Part shown: in pieces, positions 41,641-49,241 of the stretch | Layout of the letters: every line of letters begins with the position of its first letter | Numbering within the stretch: position 1 is the stretch's first letter | From: Odoribacter sp. | GTDB taxonomy: Bacteria; Bacteroidota; Bacteroidia; Bacteroidales; Prolixibacteraceae | Direction: 5' to 3' | DNA: 64,000 nucleotides | NCBI GenBank assembly: GCA_013824715.1 | Contig: PNOH01000005.1 | Span: forward strand, 1 to 64,000 | The notes under the pieces: generated by a model | Databases searched by the model: none | Told to the model about the DNA's origin: nothing | What the model saw: only the letters and a program-made list of their open reading frames with translations | Program-made: the position numbers and the translations under genes

Positions 41641-42089
41641 ATTCCGTGGGTTCTCAATATTTCGGCCAGATCGGCGTGTTTTTTCGAGTATTCGCGAAGT
41701 ACCCGAATTAGATTTGAACTTTTTACTTCAGCTTCGGTCGATTTATCCAATGCAGGTTGTAAAGCTGTTCTGCGGTCCCAAATCGTATAACCGAGAATAA
41801 ATAAGATTAAAGCAACAATTACTCCTTGAAGCCAAAAAATATAATCAATCCTCGCATTGACAGCTTCGAATTTTATATCCATTCTAGTTTCAAGAGCTTC
41901 AATCCTTGCATTGACAGATTCGAATTTTACATCCATTTTGACCTCAAGTGCACTTATTTTGGCATCGGTAAGAATGGCGCGGTCACGGTCGGCTAAGGTA
42001 TAAGGCACTACAACCTGCTGCTCCTGTGCCAAAGCCGGAAGGCAATTCAAGGTGAGTAATAACAAACTGATAGATACAAGCGTTTTCAT
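41634..42089 (-). CDS. Secreted/membrane coiled-coil protein with 18-aa internal repeat
   Basis: Signal peptide; KMDVKFESVNARIEALETRMDIKFEAVNARID then TM. Confidence 0.7.
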   Translation of the reverse strand: MKTLVSISLLLLTLNCLPALAQEQQVVVPYTLADRDRAILTDAKISALEVKMDVKFESVNARIEALETRMDIKFEAVNARIDYIFWLQGVIVALILFILGYTIWDRRTALQPALDKSTEAEVKSSNLIRVLREYSKKHADLAEILRTHGIL

Positions 42090-42125
42090 ATTTTATTAAT
42101 TTAGTACGAAAATACAAAAAAATTA

Positions 42126-42147
42126 GAACACAGATGACACAGATTAA
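42126..42147. repeat. ACACAGATGACACAGATTAA word repeat overlapping fcl stop codon
   Basis: GAACACAGATGACACAGATTAA; tandem ACACAGAT words. Confidence 0.6.
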
Positions 42148-43316
42148 ACTAATATTTGTTGGTTTAAGTACCAGTTATACATTTTTTGAATACCGTATTC
42201 AATTTCAATTTTGTGATGCCAGCCCAGGGAGTGCAGTTTGCTTACATCGGTTAGTTTGCGCATGGTGCCATCGGGTTTTGAAGTGTTGAACACCAGGCTG
42301 CCTTTGAACCCAATGGTCTCTTTTATTAGTTCAGCCAGTGCTTGAATGCTGATTTCTTTTCCTGTGCCAATGTTGATGTGGGTGTTGCGGGTTTCTTTTG
42401 TTAGTGCGTCATTGCGAGAGAGCGTAGGGAACGAAGCAATCTTCTCGCGAACAGATTGCTTCACTTCGTTCGCAATGACGTGCTGGAAGTCGATGTTCTC
42501 CATGATGAAGACACAGGCGTCGGCCATCTCTTCACTCCAAAGGAATTCGCGCATGGGTGCGCCGGAGCCCCAGATTTCGACAGAATAGCCCCCCTCAATC
42601 CCCCCAGACGGGGGGAAGATGCCGTATTTCTGCAATTTCTGCAAAATATCTTCAGGTGCGCTATTGCCATTAATATCTTCAATGGGCCGCCTGTTCAGGT
42701 CTTCATGAAGAGCATCCCAGTTATTTTCTTCGAGACATTTTCCGAGATACATTTTCCGGAGCATGGCTGGCAGAACATGGGAGGTTTCGAGGTTGAAATT
42801 ATCATTAGGGCCGTATAGGTTTGTTGGCATTACCGAAATAAAGTTTGTGCCGTATTGAATATTATAGCTCTCACATAGTTTAATCCCGGCAATTTTTGCA
42901 ATGGCATAAGGTTCGTTGGTATATTCCAGTGGCGATGTCAATAAGTACCCCTCCTTCATGGGTTGTGGTGCGTCACGAGGATAGATGCATGTACTTCCGA
43001 GGAAAAGGAGTTTCTTAACTTTATTCAAATAGGCTGCATGTATTACATTATTTTGAATCATCAGGTTTTCGTAAATGAACTGACCCCGATAAGTATTATT
43101 GGCAACAATACCACCTACTTTGGCAGCCGCAAGGATGACATACCCGGGTTTTTCGGCTTCAAAGAATTGATTGACGGCTTTGGTGTCCATCAGATCCAAT
43201 TCGTTGATGGTTTTTCCGATCAGATTGATATAGCCTTTCGATTGAAGGGTTTTCCAAAGGGCAGAGCCTACAAGGCCAAGATGCCCGGCGACATATATTT
43301 TAGAGTTCTTGTTCAT
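42144..43316 (-). CDS. fcl: GDP-L-fucose synthase (with two in-frame repeat-derived insertions)
   Basis: KIYVAGHLGLVGSALWKTLQ; FLGSTCIYPRDAPQPMKE; HINIGTGKEISIQALAE; start at MNKNSK. Confidence 0.95.
   Translation of the reverse strand: MNKNSKIYVAGHLGLVGSALWKTLQSKGYINLIGKTINELDLMDTKAVNQFFEAEKPGYVILAAAKVGGIVANNTYRGQFIYENLMIQNNVIHAAYLNKVKKLLFLGSTCIYPRDAPQPMKEGYLLTSPLEYTNEPYAIAKIAGIKLCESYNIQYGTNFISVMPTNLYGPNDNFNLETSHVLPAMLRKMYLGKCLEENNWDALHEDLNRRPIEDINGNSAPEDILQKLQKYGIFPPSGGIEGGYSVEIWGSGAPMREFLWSEEMADACVFIMENIDFQHVIANEVKQSVREKIASFPTLSRNDALTKETRNTHINIGTGKEISIQALAELIKETIGFKGSLVFNTSKPDGTMRKLTDVSKLHSLGWHHKIEIEYGIQKMYNWYLNQQILV
42407..42480. repeat. Palindromic repeat (GTCATTGCGA...GCAATGACG family) inside fcl
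   Basis: 10-bp terminal inverted repeats CGTCATTGCG/CGCAATGACG plus nested GAAGCAATCT/AGATTGCTTC. Confidence 0.92.
42588..42618. repeat. Palindromic C/G-run repeat inside fcl (CCCCCCTCAATCCCCCCAGACGGGGGGAAG)
   Basis: CCCCCC-AGAC-GGGGGG hairpin; encodes FPPSGGIEGGY. Confidence 0.85.
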
Positions 43317-43329
43317 ATTTTTTGTTTGT

Positions 43330-43357
43330 CCACAAATTACACGAATAAACACGAATT
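43330..43357. repeat. Left inverted flank of GxxExxY gene
   Basis: CCACAAATTACACGAATAAACACGAAT; 24/27 to reverse complement of 43750-43776. Confidence 0.85.
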
Positions 43358-43359
43358 TA

Positions 43360-43737
43360 TTATCTAATGACACGTTTCCATTCGAGGCTGGTTCCTCCAA
43401 AATTGATTAAAAGACCAAGTCTAAAGCCAGTTGCTTTCAGATAATTAAGCACCTGACTGATATGAGTTGGACTTAATTCACTAACTGCTTTTAGTTCAAC
43501 GATAATTTTACTGTAACAGATAAAATCCGGAATATATTCCTTTTCCAGAATCTTATCCTTATACCTTATTTGTAACGGGTACTCCCTGACCGAAGGAATA
43601 TTTTGCAGTTCGAATTCATATTCCAATGCTTCCTGATAGACCGCTTCTAAAAATCCGTTTCCCAATTGATTATGAACCTCTATGCAGGCCTTGATAATGG
43701 TAAAATTTTCTTCCTTGTAAAGGATTGTCTCATTCAT
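43360..43737 (-). CDS. GxxExxY protein (PD-(D/E)XK superfamily)
   Basis: [13 protein letters not shown] (GxxExxY) and [16 protein letters not shown] (PD...ELK). Confidence 0.93.
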   Translation of the reverse strand: MNETILYKEENFTIIKACIEVHNQLGNGFLEAVYQEALEYEFELQNIPSVREYPLQIRYKDKILEKEYIPDFICYSKIIVELKAVSELSPTHISQVLNYLKATGFRLGLLINFGGTSLEWKRVIR

Positions 43738-43747
43738 TATAAAATGA

Positions 43748-43776
43748 TTATTCGTGTAAATTCGTGTAATTCGTGG
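43748..43776. repeat. Right inverted flank of GxxExxY gene
   Basis: TTATTCGTGTAAATTCGTGTAATTCGTGG. Confidence 0.85.
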
Positions 43777-43782
43777 ATGAAA

Positions 43783-44973
43783 TTATTCGAAATAATTAAG
43801 TGTCCGATACCCCCCCTCGCGCAACCAGGCCTCTTTTTGCATCAGTTTAATGTCCGACTGCATCATCTCCTCAACAAGTCCTTTTAAGTCATACCCGGGT
43901 TTCCAGCCTAGTATTGTATTCGCCTTTGTTGGGTCGCCAATCAGCAGATCAACTTCGGTAGGACGGAAGTATATTGGGTCAACTGACACGATTACCCCGT
44001 CATTCCGGCGAAGGCCGGAATCTCCTCTTTCAAAGCTAATGCGATTCTTGATTCCCTCCAAATATTGCTCTCCAACTTTTTCACCGAAGAGTTTTTCATC
44101 CACTGACATCAGGTAACCTTTTTCGTCAGCTCCTTCGCCTGTGAAACTTATTTCCAGCCCTATTTCGGCGGCAGCTAACTTGATAAAATCGCGTATGGTA
44201 GTGGTAATCCCTGTTGCAATCACATAATCATCGGGTTGTTCTTGTTGAAGCATTAGGTACATGGCGCGGATATAGTCTTTCGCATGGCCCCAGTCGCGTT
44301 TGCTCGAAAGATTGCCCATAAAGACTTTATCCTGCATACCAAGTGCTATACGGCTTAAAGCACGGGTTACTTTACGGGTTACAAATGTCTCTCCACGGAT
44401 TGGCGATTCGTGATTAAACAGAATTCCGTTGCTGGCGTGCATTTTATAGGCTTCGCGGTAGTTTACCGTAATCCAGTAAGCGTACATTTTTGCCACAGCA
44501 TAAGGCGAACGGGGATAAAAAGGAGTTCTTTCGCTTTGGGGAACTTCCTGAACCATACCGTACAACTCCGATGTTGAAGCCTGATATATCCGTGTTTTTT
44601 CTGTTAGCCCCAACAAGCGTACTGCTTCCAGAATACGAAGTGTTCCCAGGCCGTCAGCATTGGCTACATATTCGGGAGTTTCGAAACTAACTGCTACATG
44701 GCTCATGGCAGCCAGATTATATATTTCATTGGGCTGAACTTCCTGGATGATACGCGTAATATTCATACTGTCGGTAAGGTCGCCGTAATGGAGAATTAGA
44801 TTCCGGTTGTCAACATGCGGATCCTGGTAAAGGTGATCAATACGATCCGTATTAAAAGAGGATGCACGCCGTTTGATACCGTGTACCAGGTACCCTTTTT
44901 TAATCAGGAATTCGGCGAGGTAGGCACCGTCTTGTCCGGTGATGCCGGTGATGAGTGCTATTTTTTGTATCAT
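43783..44973 (-). CDS. gmd: GDP-mannose 4,6-dehydratase (with in-frame repeat-derived insertion)
   Basis: [71 protein letters not shown]. Confidence 0.96.
   Translation of the reverse strand: MIQKIALITGITGQDGAYLAEFLIKKGYLVHGIKRRASSFNTDRIDHLYQDPHVDNRNLILHYGDLTDSMNITRIIQEVQPNEIYNLAAMSHVAVSFETPEYVANADGLGTLRILEAVRLLGLTEKTRIYQASTSELYGMVQEVPQSERTPFYPRSPYAVAKMYAYWITVNYREAYKMHASNGILFNHESPIRGETFVTRKVTRALSRIALGMQDKVFMGNLSSKRDWGHAKDYIRAMYLMLQQEQPDDYVIATGITTTIRDFIKLAAAEIGLEISFTGEGADEKGYLMSVDEKLFGEKVGEQYLEGIKNRISFERGDSGLRRNDGVIVSVDPIYFRPTEVDLLIGDPTKANTILGWKPGYDLKGLVEEMMQSDIKLMQKEAWLREGGYRTLNYFE
43996..44025. repeat. Palindromic repeat CCCGTCATTCCGGCGAAGGCCGGAATCTCC inside gmd
   Basis: 8-bp stem ATTCCGGC/GCCGGAAT, GAAG loop. 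Confidence 0.93.
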
Positions 44974-45070
44974 GGTAATTGTTTTCGAGTTCTTACTGAA
45001 AATCAATTGGAGAAATTTTAAAAAAAATCTTTGTAAATAAAGGGAGGATCAGTTTAAAGTTGGTATTTAA

Positions 45071-46270
45071 TTATTCTGCTTGTTCAAAACGATTTAATAT
45101 TTGTGTACATGCCTGCTCAACTGAAAACTTTTCAATTAATAATTTTCTGGCATTTTCACCAATATTGTTACGAAGCTTTTCTGATTCAATCAATGACAAT
45201 GCTGCTTCATAGAGTGCTTCATCTTCTCCATTGTCATAAATAAATCCAGCTTCAGCTTTGTTTATAATTTCTTTTAAATCGTTTCCTACATTTACACTAC
45301 CTAAAATTGGTTTTGAATACTCCATATAACCCAATAGTTTTCCTGGGAAATTGTGTGTTTTATGGCCGGGGTGAAGACTAAATAATCCAATATCAAATTC
45401 ACTTAGCATGTTAAAATAGGTTTCCTGATCAACCGAAGGCAGATAGGTAATGTTTTTAAGTTGATGCTTTTCTTTCTCCGTGAGAATCAAGTCCACTTCA
45501 TCGCCTTTGCCTACGAATAAAAAATGAGCGTTGGAATTTTCTTTGAGTTTTATTGCCAGACGAACCAGGTTCATCATGTTTTGAGCGTGACCAATATTGC
45601 CTCCATAGAAAAAAACAATTTTATCTTCCAAATTCAATTGTTTGCGAAATGTATCTGTTGATAATGGGTTTGTACCAATTTTAGCCCAGTTATACAGTAC
45701 TTCAAATTTTTCTGTATTCTTTCTGGTGGCTTTGAAAAATTCCAAATTTGAGGGTGACATAACCCCTATACAATCTGCGTTTTTATAGTTTATATGCTCA
45801 AAAAATTTGAAATATATGTAAACAGGTGAGTTCTTTTTCATGAGTTCATTATCAACTGTCCACTGGGGAAATATATCCCGCAAAATCAAATAGGATTTAA
45901 CACCCCATAATTTTTTCAGTTTACCCACAAGATATCCCCAAAAAATGGAAGGAGAATAATAGATAATAGCATCATGCGGATGCGTTTTAAGATAGTTGTG
46001 GGTGGCTCTCCATGCAAAAAAAGAGAGCAAACTTTCGTTGATCGCTCTCTTTATCTTTGAGATGTTTTTAATTTCTCCGGACTTAAAAAAAAGAACCTTG
46101 ATTCCTTCTATACTTCTTTCTTCAAAGGATGTACTCAGGGAGGGGGAGGGCGTCAGAACTGTTACTTCATGGCCTTGCGTCTCAAATTCCAATGCCATCT
46201 CATGCATCATCTTGGCCGCCACTTTAATGCTATGCGGCAAATAGTCGTCAACTATAAGCAATAGTTTCAT
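45071..46270 (-). CDS. Glycosyltransferase family 4 (WbuB/FucNAc transferase-like)
   Basis: VDDYLPHSIKVAAKMMHEMALEFETQGHEVTVLTP; GGNIGHAQNM; located next to FucNAc genes. Confidence 0.85.
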   Translation of the reverse strand: MKLLLIVDDYLPHSIKVAAKMMHEMALEFETQGHEVTVLTPSPSLSTSFEERSIEGIKVLFFKSGEIKNISKIKRAINESLLSFFAWRATHNYLKTHPHDAIIYYSPSIFWGYLVGKLKKLWGVKSYLILRDIFPQWTVDNELMKKNSPVYIYFKFFEHINYKNADCIGVMSPSNLEFFKATRKNTEKFEVLYNWAKIGTNPLSTDTFRKQLNLEDKIVFFYGGNIGHAQNMMNLVRLAIKLKENSNAHFLFVGKGDEVDLILTEKEKHQLKNITYLPSVDQETYFNMLSEFDIGLFSLHPGHKTHNFPGKLLGYMEYSKPILGSVNVGNDLKEIINKAEAGFIYDNGEDEALYEAALSLIESEKLRNNIGENARKLLIEKFSVEQACTQILNRFEQAE

Positions 46271-46273
46271 AAG

Positions 46274-47404
46274 CTATTTAATCCATACAACTCTATTGAT
46301 GTAATCCGTATAACTTAAAATAATCCGTATTACTTTATCCGAAACATTTGGCATTGAATAATCAGCTACCGGATTTAGTATTCTTTGGTTGCCACGTTTC
46401 TGGTTCTCTATTAAGATTAATCCTTGTATAATTCTTTCCTGATTTAAACCGACCATCATCACTGATGCTTCTTCCATCGCTTCCGGGCGTTCGTGGGCAT
46501 CCCGAATGTTCAATGCAGGGAAATTCATGATGGATGATTCTTCGGATATGGTTCCGCTATCTGATAAAACTGCAAAAGCATTTTTTTGCAGATGGTTGTA
46601 ATCGTGAAATCCCAATGGTTTCATCAATTGAATCAGCGGATGAAATGTGATCCCTTTTTCATCGATCTTGTTTCGGGTGCGGGGATGCGTTGAAACAATG
46701 ATGGGTAATTGGTATTTTTCTGCAATCAGGTTCAGAATAACTACCAACTTATCGAAATTGCCTGAGTTGATGTTTTCTTCCCTGTGGGCCGATACCACAA
46801 AATACTTTTCCTTTTGTAATGATAATTTGCTTAAAACATCTGAATTATCAATTTGCAGCATGTTTGCGTTCAAAACCTCAAACATCGGGCTTCCGGTTTT
46901 GATAATCCGGTCGGCAGGCAAACCTTCTCTAAGTAGATATTCCCTGGCAATGTCGCTGTAGGTTAAGTTGATGTCCGAAATATGATCTACAATTTTACGG
47001 TTTGTTTCTTCCGGAACGCGCTGATCGAAACAGCGGTTTCCTGCTTCCATGTGGAAAATTGGGATATGCCTCTTTTTAGCGGGAATCGCACAAAGACAAC
47101 TATTAGTATCGCCCAAAACCAGAAATGCATCAGGCTGTTCCGCTTCGAGTACCGGATCGATATTGATGATGATTTGCCCGATTGTGGTTGTCGCATTGCC
47201 TACGGCTGCATTCAGAAAATGATCCGGTTTTCGTAATCCGAGATCTTTAAAGAATACTTCGTTTAATTCGTAATCGTAATTTTGACCAGTATGCACGAGA
47301 ATGTGTTCGATACTTGCAGTTTCATCCAGTCTTTTGATTACTTCCGACAAGCGTATGATCTCCGGGCGTGTGCCCACGACGGTGAGTACTTTAAGTTTCT
47401 TCAT
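46274..47404 (-). CDS. UDP-GlcNAc 2-epimerase family (CapG/FnlC-like)
   Basis: VVGTRPEIIRLSEVI; HTGQNYDYELNEVFF; FHMEAGNRCFDQRVPEE. Confidence 0.93.
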   Translation of the reverse strand: MKKLKVLTVVGTRPEIIRLSEVIKRLDETASIEHILVHTGQNYDYELNEVFFKDLGLRKPDHFLNAAVGNATTTIGQIIINIDPVLEAEQPDAFLVLGDTNSCLCAIPAKKRHIPIFHMEAGNRCFDQRVPEETNRKIVDHISDINLTYSDIAREYLLREGLPADRIIKTGSPMFEVLNANMLQIDNSDVLSKLSLQKEKYFVVSAHREENINSGNFDKLVVILNLIAEKYQLPIIVSTHPRTRNKIDEKGITFHPLIQLMKPLGFHDYNHLQKNAFAVLSDSGTISEESSIMNFPALNIRDAHERPEAMEEASVMMVGLNQERIIQGLILIENQKRGNQRILNPVADYSMPNVSDKVIRIILSYTDYINRVVWIK

Positions 47405-47409
47405 AATAA

Positions 47410-47492
47410 ATACGAATTACGCGAATTTTAACGAATTACACGAATTAAAAAATCAGTGGTCATCCGTAACATCAGTGTTATCTGTGTACTAA
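47410..47492. repeat. Composite intergenic repeat copy A
   Basis: ATACGAATTACGCGAATTTTAACGAATTACACGAATTAAAAAATCAGTGGTCATCCGTAACATCAGTGTTATCTGTGTACTAA. Confidence 0.85.
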
Positions 47493-47496
47493 TTGT

Positions 47497-48636
47497 TTAT
47501 ACTTTTTCGAAATAGGTGTCCGGATCATTCGCATCAAAATGCTCGTTGATCCAGAAAATGGTGTATAATTCTTCTTCGCCAATATTGGTGATGTTGTGGG
47601 TGTACCAAACGGGCATATCCACAAACGATGGTTCGTTGCCATCCAGATCAAAAGATAATATTATATCCGTCCCAATGCGTCGGAGTTCAATTCTGGCTTT
47701 GCCTTTGATTACTGCAAACCTTTCAACCTTATGTGTGTGAAAATGATTTCCTCTGGTTATTCCCGGAATAGTTGTAGAAAAAGAAACCTGACCTCCACTG
47801 TTTAGTTTGACTGTTTCAACAAACGAACCTCGATCATCGGTATTCAATTTTAGTTTGAATGGATAGAAAGCGGAGTGGTTGATGTAAGTTAAAAAAGTTG
47901 TAAATAAATCCCTTTTTAAAGGTGTGTCTAATGAAGGTATTTCTCCCTTTTCAAAATAATCTGCTTTGAACGATTCCAGGATCTTTAGTAAACTAGAAAC
48001 ATTTAATTCTATAGTATGCTGAATGGTGATTTCTTCGATTACACAATCGTTGGAGTGATTAGCGCTAATAAGCTCAATCCTTTCGATAAAATGATTTACC
48101 AATTGTGATACATAAATCAGTTTGACCTCACCATTAATTTCAATTTTGGGTGTTTCGTTGTGGGTTAACTGATGACAAAAGGTAGCTATTACAGAATTAT
48201 AGTATGGATTTCCGAAAGGTCCAAATACATTGGGAATTATGAAACCGGAAAATTGTGCTGAATTTTTATTGGCCCATTGTTCAAGTAGTTTTCTCCCTTC
48301 TTTCTTTGATTTTCCATACAAGTTGTCGCGTTCTTCCTGGGTGCTCGATGAAAACAGGATGTGTGGCGTGGAGCTGGTTGCTTCACAGGCAGCAATTAGC
48401 TGTTTAACGAGTCCAATATTGGTTTGAAAAAGTACCTCGGGATCGTTGTGACGATTCATGGCTGCAAGATGAACCACGGCATCACAATTTTGTACAAACG
48501 CTTTCAGTTTATCTTCATCCGAAAAGAATGCATCTTCAAAAGGGATTCGTTCAAATCTATCGGGATATAATCCAAGGGTGTTGTATAGATGGGTTCCTAC
48601 AAAACCTGACTGACCGGTTATTCCTATTCTAATCAT
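47497..48636 (-). CDS. CapF/FnlB-like bifunctional SDR-cupin reductase/epimerase
   Basis: IGITGQSGFVGTHLYN; C-terminal cupin TRGNHFHTHKVERFAVIKGKARI. Confidence 0.93.
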   Translation of the reverse strand: MIRIGITGQSGFVGTHLYNTLGLYPDRFERIPFEDAFFSDEDKLKAFVQNCDAVVHLAAMNRHNDPEVLFQTNIGLVKQLIAACEATSSTPHILFSSSTQEERDNLYGKSKKEGRKLLEQWANKNSAQFSGFIIPNVFGPFGNPYYNSVIATFCHQLTHNETPKIEINGEVKLIYVSQLVNHFIERIELISANHSNDCVIEEITIQHTIELNVSSLLKILESFKADYFEKGEIPSLDTPLKRDLFTTFLTYINHSAFYPFKLKLNTDDRGSFVETVKLNSGGQVSFSTTIPGITRGNHFHTHKVERFAVIKGKARIELRRIGTDIILSFDLDGNEPSFVDMPVWYTHNITNIGEEELYTIFWINEHFDANDPDTYFEKV

Positions 48637-48644
48637 ATTTTGAA

Positions 48645-48727
48645 ATTACGAATTGCACGAATTTAAACGAATTTAACGAACTAAAAGATCAGTGATCATC
48701 TGTAAAATCAGTGTTATCTTTGTTCTA
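48645..48727. repeat. Composite intergenic repeat copy B, homologous to copy A
   Basis: TTACGAATTGCACGAATTTAAACGAATTTAACGAACTAAAAGATCAGTGATCATCTGTAAAATCAGTGTTATCTTTGTTCTAA; ungapped alignment to copy A with ~13 mismatches by hand. Confidence 0.85.
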
Positions 48728-48731
48728 AATG

Positions 48732-49181
48732 TTATTTGTGTTCCAATATTTCATCCCAGTCCAACCACCAACCAGAAGGAAAATGTTTCTTTTCATTGTC
48801 CGAATCTTTGAGGTTCATGTCAGAGAAGATCATAAGCTCCGAGTTGGCTTCTAAAGCTTTTAATCCGTTGGCATATCCTTTGGGAACAGAAATGATTTCA
48901 CTATTTTCTGCTGAAAGGATATGATATTCCGGAATTAAATCTTTGGAGGGATTCTCAAAGTCATCAATCTTAACCCAGGCAACAACGAAACTACCTGAAA
49001 TAGGATAGAAGTATTTTTTCTCGAACTGGTGACCCTGCCAGGCACGAACAACGGAGGTGTCAGGATGTTTAATGAAATAGAATCGTTTGATATCATCGAA
49101 CCGGAAATCATTGACAAATCGCATGGTTCCGCGATCATCCGAGAATATACCTCCTTCAATTATTTTTGGTTTTTCTTTCAT
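48732..49181 (-). CDS. Cupin-type sugar epimerase (dTDP-4-dehydrorhamnose 3,5-epimerase / WxcM-like)
   Basis: RGTMRFVNDF; VRAWQGHQFEKKYFYPISGSFVVAWVKID; VPKGYANGLKAL. Confidence 0.75.
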   Translation of the reverse strand: MKEKPKIIEGGIFSDDRGTMRFVNDFRFDDIKRFYFIKHPDTSVVRAWQGHQFEKKYFYPISGSFVVAWVKIDDFENPSKDLIPEYHILSAENSEIISVPKGYANGLKALEANSELMIFSDMNLKDSDNEKKHFPSGWWLDWDEILEHK

Positions 49182-49187
49182 AGTAAA

Positions 49188-49220
49188 CGTATTTCACGAA
49201 TAAAAGCGTATTTCACGAAT
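49188..49220. repeat. Perfect 14-bp direct repeat CGTATTTCACGAAT, 19-bp period
   Basis: 49188-49201 and 49207-49220. Confidence 0.9.
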
Positions 49221-49241
49221 TTTCAATCTGGGTCCTATTCC

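Noticed and set aside
41513-41800. Plus-strand 95-aa ORF
   Set aside because: Antisense to both the epimerase remnant and the 3' end of the coiled-coil gene; no recognisable family.
42346-42818. Plus- and minus-strand overlapping ORFs in fcl (42346-42588, 42456-42818, 42461-42682)
   Set aside because: Shadow ORFs opened by the GC-rich palindromic insertions; fcl reading frame is intact and conserved.
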